Of a stretch of DNA of 64,000 nucleotides, positions 27,863 through 36,818 are shown piece by piece. A program made the translations under genes and the position numbers. The notes beneath the pieces were generated by a model. That model saw nothing but the letters and a program-made list of their open reading frames with translations. It did not search any database and was not told the origin of the DNA. Positions within the stretch are counted from its first letter, which is position 1; each line of letters starts with the position of its first letter. The stretch comes from Ignavibacteria bacterium (GTDB lineage Bacteria; Bacteroidota; Ignavibacteria; Ch128b), in assembly GCA_013177855.1 (NCBI GenBank), contig JABLYA010000001.1:2188983-2252982 (forward strand), in the 5' to 3' direction.

Positions 27863-28639
27863 ATGAAAATGAAATTCATAAAATTTTTCCTTTTACTCGT
27901 AATCGTTAATTCACAAATTTTACTTGCTCAAGGTAGTGCGGGAACGAAATCGGACATTGAACCACGGTATTTAGTTGATATGAATACAGCAGGCATTCTT
28001 CAAAAAGGAATGTTTGCAATTACAACAGAGCAATTACCAAATGGGGTTTTCATATTAAAAATGGATGTTGGAATTTTTAACCAATTTAATTTCGGGATTT
28101 CGTATGGTGCAGCAAATTTTGTTGGTAAAGGTGAGATGAAATTCTATAAATATCCTGGCGTAAACGTAAGATTTAGATTGTTCGATGAAGAACCTTCTTT
28201 TCCGGCAATTCTACTTGGTTTTGATTCTCAAGGCAAAGGAGAATTTATTGATTCAATCAGAAGATTTGAAGTTAAATCTCCTGGATTTTACTTAGTTGCA
28301 AGCAAGAATTTTAATTTTATGGGATTACTCAGTTTGCATGGAGGATTGAATTACAGTCTGGAAACTTCTGATCAGGATAAAAATTTGAATTTAATGGTTG
28401 GTGTTGAAAAAACTGTCGGTCAGCAAATTTCAATTGTAGCTGAATATGATTTTGGACTAAACGATGATGAAAATAAAGTCGGTCGTGGTCGCGGTTACTT
28501 AAATGCAGGAATTCGCTGGTCAATTGGAAAAGGTCTCACACTCGGGTTTGACTTCAGAAATCTTGCTAATAATCGAATTACTGATACTTTTGGAGGCGAT
28601 AGAGCTTTCAGACTTGAATTTGCTGCAATGATTTTTTAA
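27863..28639 (+). CDS. Predicted outer-membrane beta-barrel protein, unknown function
   Basis: 258 residues from the ATG at 27863, which has an AGGAG site upstream; an in-frame ATG at 27797 overlaps the previous gene and lacks a signal peptide start. The signal peptide MKMKFIKFFLLLVIVNSQI ends near LLAQGSAG. The rest has alternating polar and hydrophobic strands (FNFGISYGAANFVGKGEMKF, FDFRNLANNRITDTFGGDR) typical of small barrels. No family recognised. Confidence 0.65.
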   Translation: MKMKFIKFFLLLVIVNSQILLAQGSAGTKSDIEPRYLVDMNTAGILQKGMFAITTEQLPNGVFILKMDVGIFNQFNFGISYGAANFVGKGEMKFYKYPGVNVRFRLFDEEPSFPAILLGFDSQGKGEFIDSIRRFEVKSPGFYLVASKNFNFMGLLSLHGGLNYSLETSDQDKNLNLMVGVEKTVGQQISIVAEYDFGLNDDENKVGRGRGYLNAGIRWSIGKGLTLGFDFRNLANNRITDTFGGDRAFRLEFAAMIF

Positions 28640-28815
28640 TCGCTTTTTGATGTATAATTTCATAAACGAAGAATTTATTTTATTAGACAAAGTTATTGCC
28701 CTGTATTCTTTCTTAAATCTTAAAAATTTTTGGATTTTGAAGAATTTTGATCTTGGAACTTATTGGTATTAACCTTGATTAAATTAATTGATTAATAAAG
28801 TGTCTGGAGGTTGAT

Positions 28816-30201
28816 ATGAAAATTAAAAATTTATATTTCTGGGTTTTTATAATTATCGGGGCTTTCTTTCTAAGTGGCTGCTATACTCAACTTAAACTTG
28901 AAGACGATGACTATGCTTATAAAAAAGAAAGGAAACGAGTTATTATTGAAAAAAGAGTAGAAGAGCGTGATGGTGAGAGTGTTGAAACCACCGACACTAC
29001 CTATGAATCAACTGATGATTATGGATATGAAGAAGATGAAGACCACTATTATTATCCAAGGCATCGAAGATCTTATAAATTTTATCATCCAGGAATAACA
29101 ATTGTTGTTGGTGGTGCTGTTTATTATGATCCATGGTATTTTGATTATTTCTATTATCCTTACACAATTTGCCGAACTTATTATTTGCCATGGTGGTATG
29201 GTTACTATTCTTGCTATCGAGTCTGGTATGGATTTGCTTACTATGATCCGTTCTACAATCCATTTTATGCACCGCCATATTGGTGGTATGATCCTTATTG
29301 GTACGGAGGATATTATCCGCCCATAGTTCAATATAGAAAGAATGATTATACAAGATTAAGAGATCAAGATGGAGGGCGAAGTGGTTTAGTTCGAACTGGG
29401 AATTGGGGTAGAGATCTAAACATTCAAGTTGCATCTGAAAGAACTAAGATGCGTGATATTGAAGGAAGTTCAATAAGGACTAATACTGGAAGAGAAAGAG
29501 ATACACGAATAGATACTGATTTGAAAGTTCCAACAACTCGAGATAGAGGTGCAACAATAGATCGGGATACGAGAACAACTCCAAGAACTCAAGAAAAACC
29601 TAACACACGAAAAGAAAATGTGAGAGATCGTGATAACAACCGAAATTCTCCACCTTCAATTGATAGAAGTAAAACTCCAACTCGGACTCCAGATAGAACT
29701 CCCGATACTCGCCGAGAACGAATTGATGAGCGTCCAAAAAATTCTCCTGATCGAAACGAAACTCCATCATCAAGAAGATTTGATTCTTACATTCCAAACT
29801 TAGAACAGAAGGTTATTATTGAAAGAAATACTGATTATCGAAATAATGATTTACCATCAAAAAAGAATGATGATTCGAATTTGAGAAATTACAGGAATGA
29901 AAGAATTCGAATTGAGTATGAAATTCCCAGACGAGAATATACTCCAAGATTCGAGGAAAGACGAACAGAACAAACTCGTTCAAACGATTCAAATAGTGAT
30001 GAGAATGTAAGAAATTCTTCACGCATTAGAAATGAAGTTCCGAGTTATAATTTACCTCGAAGAACCGAAACACCACGATACGAACCGCCAAGATTTGATC
30101 CTCCAAGCAGAACTTATCCACCTTCGTTTACGCCATCACCTCAAACTCCACCACCATCCAGAACTCCATCAACATCTGGAGATAGGGGAAGAGACAGATG
30201 A
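28816..30201 (+). CDS. Lipoprotein with Tyr/Trp-rich core and Arg/Asp/Pro-rich disordered tail
   Basis: 461 residues. The lipobox FFLSGCYTQ puts the lipidated cysteine near residue 22. Residues of about 85-170 are extremely rich in Tyr, Trp and Pro (PYWWYDPYWYGGYYPP). From residue 175 on the protein is a low-complexity tail of Arg, Asp, Thr, Ser and Pro, likely disordered. It shares the element TRLRDQDGGR with the next gene's TRLRNLDGGR. An SD of GGAGG precedes the start. It overlaps the next gene by 4 bases. Function unknown. Confidence 0.7.
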   Translation: MKIKNLYFWVFIIIGAFFLSGCYTQLKLEDDDYAYKKERKRVIIEKRVEERDGESVETTDTTYESTDDYGYEEDEDHYYYPRHRRSYKFYHPGITIVVGGAVYYDPWYFDYFYYPYTICRTYYLPWWYGYYSCYRVWYGFAYYDPFYNPFYAPPYWWYDPYWYGGYYPPIVQYRKNDYTRLRDQDGGRSGLVRTGNWGRDLNIQVASERTKMRDIEGSSIRTNTGRERDTRIDTDLKVPTTRDRGATIDRDTRTTPRTQEKPNTRKENVRDRDNNRNSPPSIDRSKTPTRTPDRTPDTRRERIDERPKNSPDRNETPSSRRFDSYIPNLEQKVIIERNTDYRNNDLPSKKNDDSNLRNYRNERIRIEYEIPRREYTPRFEERRTEQTRSNDSNSDENVRNSSRIRNEVPSYNLPRRTETPRYEPPRFDPPSRTYPPSFTPSPQTPPPSRTPSTSGDRGRDR

Positions 30202-30719
30202 AGAAATTAACACTTTTCGGATTGATATTTTTAATTTCAATTGGACTATTTGGTTGTTATACAATTTTATCTCATCCAGTTGTAAAAAACGAGAATTCTT
30301 ATCATCAAGTTAAATTCTATAACGATTGTTCATCCTGTCATTCTAATTCTGACTTGGTAAATTATGGTTATTCATATCTTGAAAGATATCCTTCAAACAA
30401 CTTAGTTGAACCTTATCCGCTTTATGTAACGCCGTATTATGTTCAACCTTGGTGGATGGATATTCGAATTCCTGTTGTTGAATCGGAAATTTCCAGAAGA
30501 AATGATGAAACAAGATTACGAAATTTAGATGGCGGCAGGACATCAGCACCTTCGGAATTTTCAATTCCATCAAGAAATTCGGGATCAAACTCAGGTTCAG
30601 GCAGCAGTTCAAATGCAACGACAGGAAATTCTACAAATTCTTCTAATGAACGAAATACAAGAGATCGTGACTCAGACACTCCAAAATCCAGAAACAATTC
30701 AGGTGAGAGGAAAAAATGA
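30198..30719 (+). CDS. Lipoprotein with a single CxxCH motif
   Basis: 173 residues. The lipobox is LFGCYTI near residue 18. CSSCHSNSD (about residue 48) matches the haem c attachment motif CxxCH. Then comes a Tyr/Pro-rich part, the TRLRNLDGGR element shared with the gene upstream, and a Ser/Asn/Gly-rich tail. A single CxxCH in a short lipoprotein may bind one haem, but the axial ligand and fold are not evident, so it could be a metal site or chance. It overlaps both neighbours by 4 bases, so the three proteins are probably made together. Confidence 0.7.
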   Translation: MKKLTLFGLIFLISIGLFGCYTILSHPVVKNENSYHQVKFYNDCSSCHSNSDLVNYGYSYLERYPSNNLVEPYPLYVTPYYVQPWWMDIRIPVVESEISRRNDETRLRNLDGGRTSAPSEFSIPSRNSGSNSGSGSSSNATTGNSTNSSNERNTRDRDSDTPKSRNNSGERKK

Positions 30720-32128
30720 AATCTAAGATTTTAGTTTTTGTTCTGTTTATAACTTCAATTTTATCTGCACAAAATTTTAACGATGCACTAAGATTAAGTT
30801 TTCAACCTTATGGAATTGGTGCAAGAGCTCTTGGTATGGGTGGTGCTTTCATCGGCGTGAGCGATGATTATACCGCAACAGCTTACAATCCAGCAGGCTT
30901 ATTCCAGTTGAAGAGAATGGAATTTCATGGTGGAATTAACTATTTATCTTACGATAACAACACAACATTTTTTGGCAATCAATCGACTTTTAATACAAGT
31001 TCGGTGAAATTAACAGACCTCGGTTTTGTATTTCCATTTCCAGTTATCAGAGGCAGTCTTGTTTTTGCGTTTGGGTTTAATCGTTCAAATAATTTTAATG
31101 ACGCACTCGCATTCGAAGGATTTAACAATACAAATACCTCAATGATACAGGCTCTGCTCGGCAGAGGAGATGTATCTTATTTGCTTTATCTGACCGATTC
31201 GACAGGAGATTACACGCCAATTAATGGAAGGTTATATCAATCTGGATCAATTTTGAGCAGCGGCTCTGAAAATAATTGGGTCTTTAGCGGTGCAATTGAA
31301 GTTGCAAAGAATCTTTCTATTGGTGCAACAATTGGTATTGTAAGCGGTGAGTTCGAAAGAAATCGTGATTATTCAGAGGAAGATGTTAACAATATCTATC
31401 ACTCTGGAATTAGAACCGATCCTGTTGATCCAAGAACTGCAGATTTTGAATTGTTTAGATTACAAGAAACGTTGAAGTGGGAGTTAACTGGTTTTGCCGC
31501 AAAACTCGGTTTGATGTACCGAGTGAGTGATATGATGAGATTTGGAACAACAATAAAATTCCCAACCATTTACACAATCAAAGAACATTATCTTGTTGAT
31601 GGGTATTCGAGGTTTGGGACAGGATTTTCTGCTGATATTGATCCACCACTTGAAAGTAAAATTGAATATGATATCTGGTCACCATTTGAGTTTGGTGTCG
31701 GCTTTTCTGTTTCAAAGTTTGGTTTGACAATTAGTGGAGATATGAATTTAATTGATTATACTCAAATGGAATTCAAAGGTCTTTCTCCATCGAAAACCGC
31801 AAGAAATAATAGAGATATAAAACAATTGTTTAAGAGTGTGATGGATTATAATCTTGGTGCAGAATATAACATTCTTCAAAGTGGCTTGAGATTAAGAGCA
31901 GGTTATTTCGTCAAAAATTCACCATTCAAAGATGATCCATCCGATTTCAATCGAAAATATCTAACTTTGGGAATTGGCTACATTACTCCTGAAGGATTTT
32001 CGTTAGATCTTGCTTATGTGAGAGGAACCTGGAAAAATATTGGCGATAACTATGATAGCGGAGTCTCAAGAACCTATCAATCATTGAAAACAACTGACAT
32101 AGTTTTTACTACAAGTTTTAGATTTTAA
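30716..32128 (+). CDS. FadL/OmpP1-type outer-membrane beta-barrel porin
   Basis: 470 residues with a signal peptide (MKSKILVFVLFITSILSAQN). FQPYGIGARALGMGGAFIGV followed by DDYTATAYNPAGLFQLKR is the hatch-domain signature of the OmpP1/FadL/TodX family. Many amphipathic strands follow. FadL-type porins let hydrophobic molecules cross the outer membrane. PorV of type IX secretion is a distant relative, but the PorV hallmarks were not clear. The gene ends at a hairpin terminator. Confidence 0.8.
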   Translation: MKSKILVFVLFITSILSAQNFNDALRLSFQPYGIGARALGMGGAFIGVSDDYTATAYNPAGLFQLKRMEFHGGINYLSYDNNTTFFGNQSTFNTSSVKLTDLGFVFPFPVIRGSLVFAFGFNRSNNFNDALAFEGFNNTNTSMIQALLGRGDVSYLLYLTDSTGDYTPINGRLYQSGSILSSGSENNWVFSGAIEVAKNLSIGATIGIVSGEFERNRDYSEEDVNNIYHSGIRTDPVDPRTADFELFRLQETLKWELTGFAAKLGLMYRVSDMMRFGTTIKFPTIYTIKEHYLVDGYSRFGTGFSADIDPPLESKIEYDIWSPFEFGVGFSVSKFGLTISGDMNLIDYTQMEFKGLSPSKTARNNRDIKQLFKSVMDYNLGAEYNILQSGLRLRAGYFVKNSPFKDDPSDFNRKYLTLGIGYITPEGFSLDLAYVRGTWKNIGDNYDSGVSRTYQSLKTTDIVFTTSFRF

Positions 32129-32156
32129 TCGATTTGCGACCCTCCAGACAAATTAA

Positions 32157-32191
32157 AGTCAGTCTGCGATTGCATCAAAGACTGACTTTTT
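32157..32191 (+). terminator. Intrinsic terminator after the FadL-type gene
   Basis: A 9-bp stem AGTCAGTCT/AGACTGACT with a 13-base loop, followed by TTTTTATTT. It lies about 28 bases past the stop. Confidence 0.75.
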
Positions 32192-32252
32192 ATTTATTAA
32201 ATTTTCTATCAAAAAAACTTTTAATTAAAATTTTTTTACTAATTTGTTAATT

Positions 32253-33200
32253 ATGAAAGGAATAGTTTGCAGGATAGAAAGTAAGGACTATTATGTCCTT
32301 TACAATGACAAAGAAATAAGATGCTCGCTTCGAGGAAAATTAAAACTTGAAGCAGAATGGAAAAAAGAAAAACTTCTTTATACTGATTTGATTGTTGTTG
32401 GTGACTATGTAGATTTTGAACTCAATGAAGATGGAACAGGTGTAATTGAAAAAATTCCCGAACGACGAAATTATCTTTCAAGAAAAGCACCTTACATTAA
32501 AGGTGTCTCTGAAAAAGGGAAAAGATTTGAACAGATTATAGCTGCAAACATTGATTATACTTTTTGTGTTGTCTCAGTTGATAAACCCAAATTCAATAAT
32601 CGAGTTCTCGACAGAATGCTTGTAACTGCTGAAAGTTGTGAGACAACTCCAATTATTGTGATCAATAAATATGATTTACTGAAAAAAAAGAAAAGAGATT
32701 ATTGGTATGAATTGTACACTACTCTCGGTTATAAAGTGATTAGGACTTCTGTTATTACAGGTCAGGGTATTGATGAAATTAAAGAAGTAATTAATGGTAA
32801 AACTTCAGTATTTATCGGTCATTCGGGCGTTGGAAAGTCATCAATATTGAATCAGCTTGATCCCCGTATAAATCAAAAAGTCGGCGAAGTTTCGGAAGCA
32901 TGGAATAAGGGTCGACATACAACAGTCACTGCACAACTTTTCAAATTAAATGAAAATACTTTTGTTATAGATACACCAGGTGTTAGAGAAATTGAACCTT
33001 ACGGATTAACAAGGGAAGATATAACTCATTACTTTAAAGAAATTTCAATAGTCGCTCGAAATTGTAAATTTAATACCTGCACCCACACTCACGAACCAGA
33101 TTGTGCAGTGAAAAAAGCAGTTGAAGAAGAAATTATTCCTTACGAAAGATATGAAAGTTATCTAAGATTAGTTGAAACTCTTGATGAAGAAAAGTTTTGA
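32253..33200 (+). CDS. rsgA: Ribosome small-subunit-dependent GTPase RsgA
   Basis: 315 residues from the ATG at 32253; a TTG at 32244 is less likely. The circularly permuted GTPase order is clear: G4 VINKYD (about residue 137), then G1 GHSGVGKSS (about residue 188), then G3 DTPGVRE. The C-terminal zinc motif is CKFNTCTHTHEPDC. RsgA helps mature the 30S subunit by testing its decoding site. Confidence 0.95.
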   Translation: MKGIVCRIESKDYYVLYNDKEIRCSLRGKLKLEAEWKKEKLLYTDLIVVGDYVDFELNEDGTGVIEKIPERRNYLSRKAPYIKGVSEKGKRFEQIIAANIDYTFCVVSVDKPKFNNRVLDRMLVTAESCETTPIIVINKYDLLKKKKRDYWYELYTTLGYKVIRTSVITGQGIDEIKEVINGKTSVFIGHSGVGKSSILNQLDPRINQKVGEVSEAWNKGRHTTVTAQLFKLNENTFVIDTPGVREIEPYGLTREDITHYFKEISIVARNCKFNTCTHTHEPDCAVKKAVEEEIIPYERYESYLRLVETLDEEKF

Positions 33201-33215
33201 TTGAAAGCTGAAGTT

Positions 33216-34124
33216 TTATAAGGAACTCCTGGTTAAGATAAATTCAGCCATAGACTCAATTATTTGATATACAACTTTATCTGGCACACCATCAAAATGT
33301 TTTGACTGAAATCTCATATCGCATTGATCGTTCACATAATCAATCACAATAAATTTTTGTTCTTTAGTTAATGCAATTTCTGTTGAGAAGAAATCAAGAT
33401 TTGTGATTTCATTAATTTTTCTGACAATATTATCCATTTCACCAAGTTTATATTTTATAAAATCTTCTTCTGTAATTTCAGAATAGATGTGAGTAAGATC
33501 GTTCCACCAGCAATGGATTATTTTACCAAAAGCGTAAAAACTTCTGAACCAGAATCTTTTACCATCAATTTCAACTGGTTCAATTTTTTCCTGGAGAAGA
33601 TATTTATCATCTTCCAGATGCTGGCGGGCTTTCAAAACATCAGCAAGGGTTTCGGCTCCTTTTACAACTCCAGTTCCTCCACCTGTTGTGTTTGCTGGTT
33701 TAATGATGAAAGGTCTGCCAAGTTTTGCAAGTTGCTCAAGTGAAAGTTCAATATCTTTTTTCTCTTTATAAGGAGAAATGATTATAGTGTAAGGTGTATT
33801 AATCCCTTTTGTAATAAATTCGAGATGCATTGTAGCTTTATCAATCGCAAATTGAACATTCGAATATTGATTGATAATGTAAGTTTTATTTTCCTGCATC
33901 AATTTAGCGAGCGGTTCAAATTCTTCAGCCACATCAGATGCACGATCTAAATAAAATTTTGCATTTATTTCTTTGTTAGAAATTTTCTGAATAATCTCAT
34001 TGACATTTTCATAGATAATTTTAAGGGTGGTTAAATTTTTCTCTTCAAAAATTTTGATTATAGCTTCTACAAACTCTTCGTCATATTCCCAGGTATAAGC
34101 AATTGCAAGATCAAACTTTTCCAT
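33216..34124 (-). CDS. ATP-grasp domain protein, unknown substrate
   Basis: 302 residues. GRPFIIKPANTTGGGTGVVK is the ATP-grasp nucleotide-binding loop, EKIEPVEIDGKRFWFRSFYA the next strand, and FIVIDYVNDQCDMRFQSKH the metal-binding region. The N-terminal third resembles the pre-ATP-grasp fold. Such enzymes join a carboxylate to an amine or thiol using ATP; the substrate cannot be inferred. It is convergent with rsgA and divergent from the TPR gene, sharing a 124-base promoter region. Confidence 0.7.
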   Translation of the reverse strand: MEKFDLAIAYTWEYDEEFVEAIIKIFEEKNLTTLKIIYENVNEIIQKISNKEINAKFYLDRASDVAEEFEPLAKLMQENKTYIINQYSNVQFAIDKATMHLEFITKGINTPYTIIISPYKEKKDIELSLEQLAKLGRPFIIKPANTTGGGTGVVKGAETLADVLKARQHLEDDKYLLQEKIEPVEIDGKRFWFRSFYAFGKIIHCWWNDLTHIYSEITEEDFIKYKLGEMDNIVRKINEITNLDFFSTEIALTKEQKFIVIDYVNDQCDMRFQSKHFDGVPDKVVYQIIESMAEFILTRSSL

Positions 34125-34248
34125 TTTGTTTTAATTTTTTTGCAAGTTAAAAAATAAAACGAAATTGAATTTCCATAGAATTAATAAAATTTGAATTCGT
34201 AAATTTGAACAAGATAACCTCGAACAAATTAACGGTGAAAAATAATCG

Positions 34249-36054
34249 ATGAAGAAATTTATCCTTTTGATTTCGATCTTAGCAATTGGCTGCAGTGCTT
34301 CAAAAAAAATCGATAAACAAGAAGTTTCACAAAAAGAAAAATCAATTACCCAAAACATAGTAACCATCAAAAACCTTCAGGCTAAACAGCATTTTATTCA
34401 GGGCTTAACTTACGCTTTGCAGGAATTACCAGAAAAAGCTGTACTTGAGTTTCAAGAAGCTTTAATTTTTGAGGACAATCCGAATATCAACTTTGCACTT
34501 GCACTTCAATTATATAGATTAAATAAGCTTGATCTATCCTTAAAGTATCTTGATAAAATTTTGGCTTTGCCTGATTCTCAAATTCATCCTGACTTTTTGC
34601 TTGTTTCGGCTCAAATTTATTTAACCAAACAAGACTTACAAAAGGCGACTCAAATACTTGAACGAATGATAAAAATTGATTCATCCAATATCGATGCCTT
34701 ATATAACTTTGCTCAATTGATTGAATCGAAAGATAGAAATCGTGCAAAAAAAATCTATGAAAAAATTTTAGATCTCCAGCCGGAAAACAGAATTGTACTT
34801 GAAAATCTGCTTAGCATTTATTACGAAGAAAAAGATTTAGAAAAATCAGAAGAGCTTTTAAAGAAAATAATTTATAATGAGCCATCTGATGTTGAATTAC
34901 GAATGAGATTAATATCTCTCTATCGTGAGATGAATAAAGACAATGAAGCAAAAAAACTTCTGGAAGACACAGCAGAAAGATTTCCCGATGAACCACTTGC
35001 CCGGTTACAATTGATTGAAGTTTTAATTGACGAAAAAAAATATGATGACGCAATTAAAACGATAGATGAAACTTTAAGTCAGAGCGAAAATGATAAGGAA
35101 TTAAAAATTTCAATTTTTGACTTCGTCACTTTAAAGGCGATAAAAGATTCAGTTTTAAGAGATTATCTTAATGATTACTTCGACAAAAGAATTGCGAAGA
35201 AAGATTCAATTTCGAATGTTTATCAATATGTATTGAAGAGTATTAAGAGCAAGGATTATGGTCAAGAAAAAACTTTAGTTAATTTGAACGATGAAATAAA
35301 CAGAGATGTAATTAAAAAATTTGGTATTCAATTTTTCTATGATGGTTTAAGTGAGCAGTCAATTAATTTATTGAAAAGTGTTTATGATTATTATGAAGAC
35401 GAGTTTGATGTAAATGTTATCTTAGGACAGGCACATCTATCGATTGAAGACTATAATAGCGCAGTTCACTATTTACAAAAATCAGTTGATATTAATTCAC
35501 AAAATCCAGATTTACTGATCGCTTTAAGTTTTGCACTTGGAAAATTAAAGAAATATGATGAGGCAATTGCGTATTCAGAACAAGCGCTTTATCTTGATAA
35601 TAAAAATCATAATGCACTTGTGAATCTCGGATTACTTTTAGATGATGCTGGATATTTTGAGAAAAGTGATTCAATTTATGAAGAAGCATTAAAGTACTAT
35701 CCCGATGATCCAACTTTATTAAACAATTACGCTTACAGTCTTGCAAAACGTAAAGTTAATCTTGAAAAAGCATTGATAATGTCAAAAAAATCTCTTGAGA
35801 AGGACTCGCTTGTAGACTCCTATCTTGATACACTCGGCTGGATATACTTTCAAATGGGCGAAATTAAGGAAGCCGAAAAGTATATCAAACTTGCTATTGA
35901 TCAGGGTTCACCGAGTGCAGAAATACTTGAACATATGGGTGATGTTTATCTAAAGTTGAATCAAAAAGAAGAAGCAAAAGAATACTATCGAATGGCTTTA
36001 AAGATGAATCCTGATAATCAAATCCTGCAACAAAAGTTAAAAGATATTGAATGA
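34249..36054 (+). CDS. TPR-repeat lipoprotein
   Basis: 601 residues. Lipobox ILAIGCSASKK puts the lipid at about residue 15. The whole rest is tetratricopeptide repeats, e.g. LERMIKIDSSNIDALYNFAQ and EEALKYYPDDPTLLNNYAYS. It is probably an outer-membrane scaffolding lipoprotein. It opens a long operon and overlaps the DUF4292 gene by 4 bases. The TPR/DUF4292/EnvC order recurs in this bacterial group, from memory. Confidence 0.82.
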   Translation: MKKFILLISILAIGCSASKKIDKQEVSQKEKSITQNIVTIKNLQAKQHFIQGLTYALQELPEKAVLEFQEALIFEDNPNINFALALQLYRLNKLDLSLKYLDKILALPDSQIHPDFLLVSAQIYLTKQDLQKATQILERMIKIDSSNIDALYNFAQLIESKDRNRAKKIYEKILDLQPENRIVLENLLSIYYEEKDLEKSEELLKKIIYNEPSDVELRMRLISLYREMNKDNEAKKLLEDTAERFPDEPLARLQLIEVLIDEKKYDDAIKTIDETLSQSENDKELKISIFDFVTLKAIKDSVLRDYLNDYFDKRIAKKDSISNVYQYVLKSIKSKDYGQEKTLVNLNDEINRDVIKKFGIQFFYDGLSEQSINLLKSVYDYYEDEFDVNVILGQAHLSIEDYNSAVHYLQKSVDINSQNPDLLIALSFALGKLKKYDEAIAYSEQALYLDNKNHNALVNLGLLLDDAGYFEKSDSIYEEALKYYPDDPTLLNNYAYSLAKRKVNLEKALIMSKKSLEKDSLVDSYLDTLGWIYFQMGEIKEAEKYIKLAIDQGSPSAEILEHMGDVYLKLNQKEEAKEYYRMALKMNPDNQILQQKLKDIE

Positions 36055-36818
36055 AAGTTTTCAAAATACTTATCAATCTTATTGTATCGAGTTTGTTTTT
36101 TGTTTCGTGTACTGCTTCAAAAAAAGTTGGAAATAATGAAGTCACTTTTGAAGAAATTCTGGAGATAAATAAATCAAATTTCGAAAAGATAGTTTCATAC
36201 TCGGCAAGTGGGAAAATTGAATTGAAACTTAAAAGTCTTAGGACAGATCTTCAATTCTTAATTTCGACAATAAAACCTAATCAGGTGCTAATTGATTTGT
36301 ATGGATTTTTTGGAATTGATGTTGGGACTATTTATCTCAACAACGATTCAATTTTCATTTATAATGCTTTGAATGAACAAATGATACTTACAAGTTTTTC
36401 TTCTACAAAATTTAAAGAGTTAAATTCACTTGGATTGGATAAAAATTTCTTTTATGCTTTGATTTATGCCTTTATTGATCAAGAACAATTACCAGCAGAT
36501 TCATCTACATTAAATAATAAAGAGGATAAATTTGAGTTGATAAAGTTTTTTAAGGATAAAAGAGTAGAGTTTGTGTACGATAAATTTTCAAAGGGATTAA
36601 ATCAAATTAAAGTATTCGATGAACTTGGTGAACCAATGTTTGAAGTTAATTTTAGAAGTACCAAAGATTACGACAGCATTGTTTTTCCAACTAAAATTGA
36701 ATTCATCAACTTAAAGTCAAGTGAAAGTATATCTTTATCATTTAAAGAAATTAAATTTAATCAAGAAAGTGAAATTGATTTTCAGTTACCAGAAAATGTT
36801 GAGATTTTAAAATGGTGA
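36051..36818 (+). CDS. DUF4292-family lipoprotein
   Basis: 255 residues with a lipoprotein signal (LIVSSLFFVSCTASKK, lipidated cysteine near residue 20). The body, with YSASGKIELKLKSLRTDLQF and LIDLYGFFGIDVGTIYLNND, resembles the LolA/LolB-like fold of the DUF4292 family. It may bind lipoproteins or lipids at the outer membrane. It overlaps the TPR gene by 4 and the EnvC-like gene by 7 bases. Confidence 0.75.
   Translation: MKVFKILINLIVSSLFFVSCTASKKVGNNEVTFEEILEINKSNFEKIVSYSASGKIELKLKSLRTDLQFLISTIKPNQVLIDLYGFFGIDVGTIYLNNDSIFIYNALNEQMILTSFSSTKFKELNSLGLDKNFFYALIYAFIDQEQLPADSSTLNNKEDKFELIKFFKDKRVEFVYDKFSKGLNQIKVFDELGEPMFEVNFRSTKDYDSIVFPTKIEFINLKSSESISLSFKEIKFNQESEIDFQLPENVEILKW

Noticed and set aside
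28997-29434. Antisense and alternate-frame open frames over the aromatic-rich lipoprotein
   Set aside because: They arise from the biased codon composition of the sense gene and have no ribosome site or recognisable domain.
30716-32128. PorV of the type IX secretion system
   Set aside because: The hatch signature fits the wider FadL/OmpP1 family; no PorV-specific feature was seen and the type IX genes are 15 kb away.
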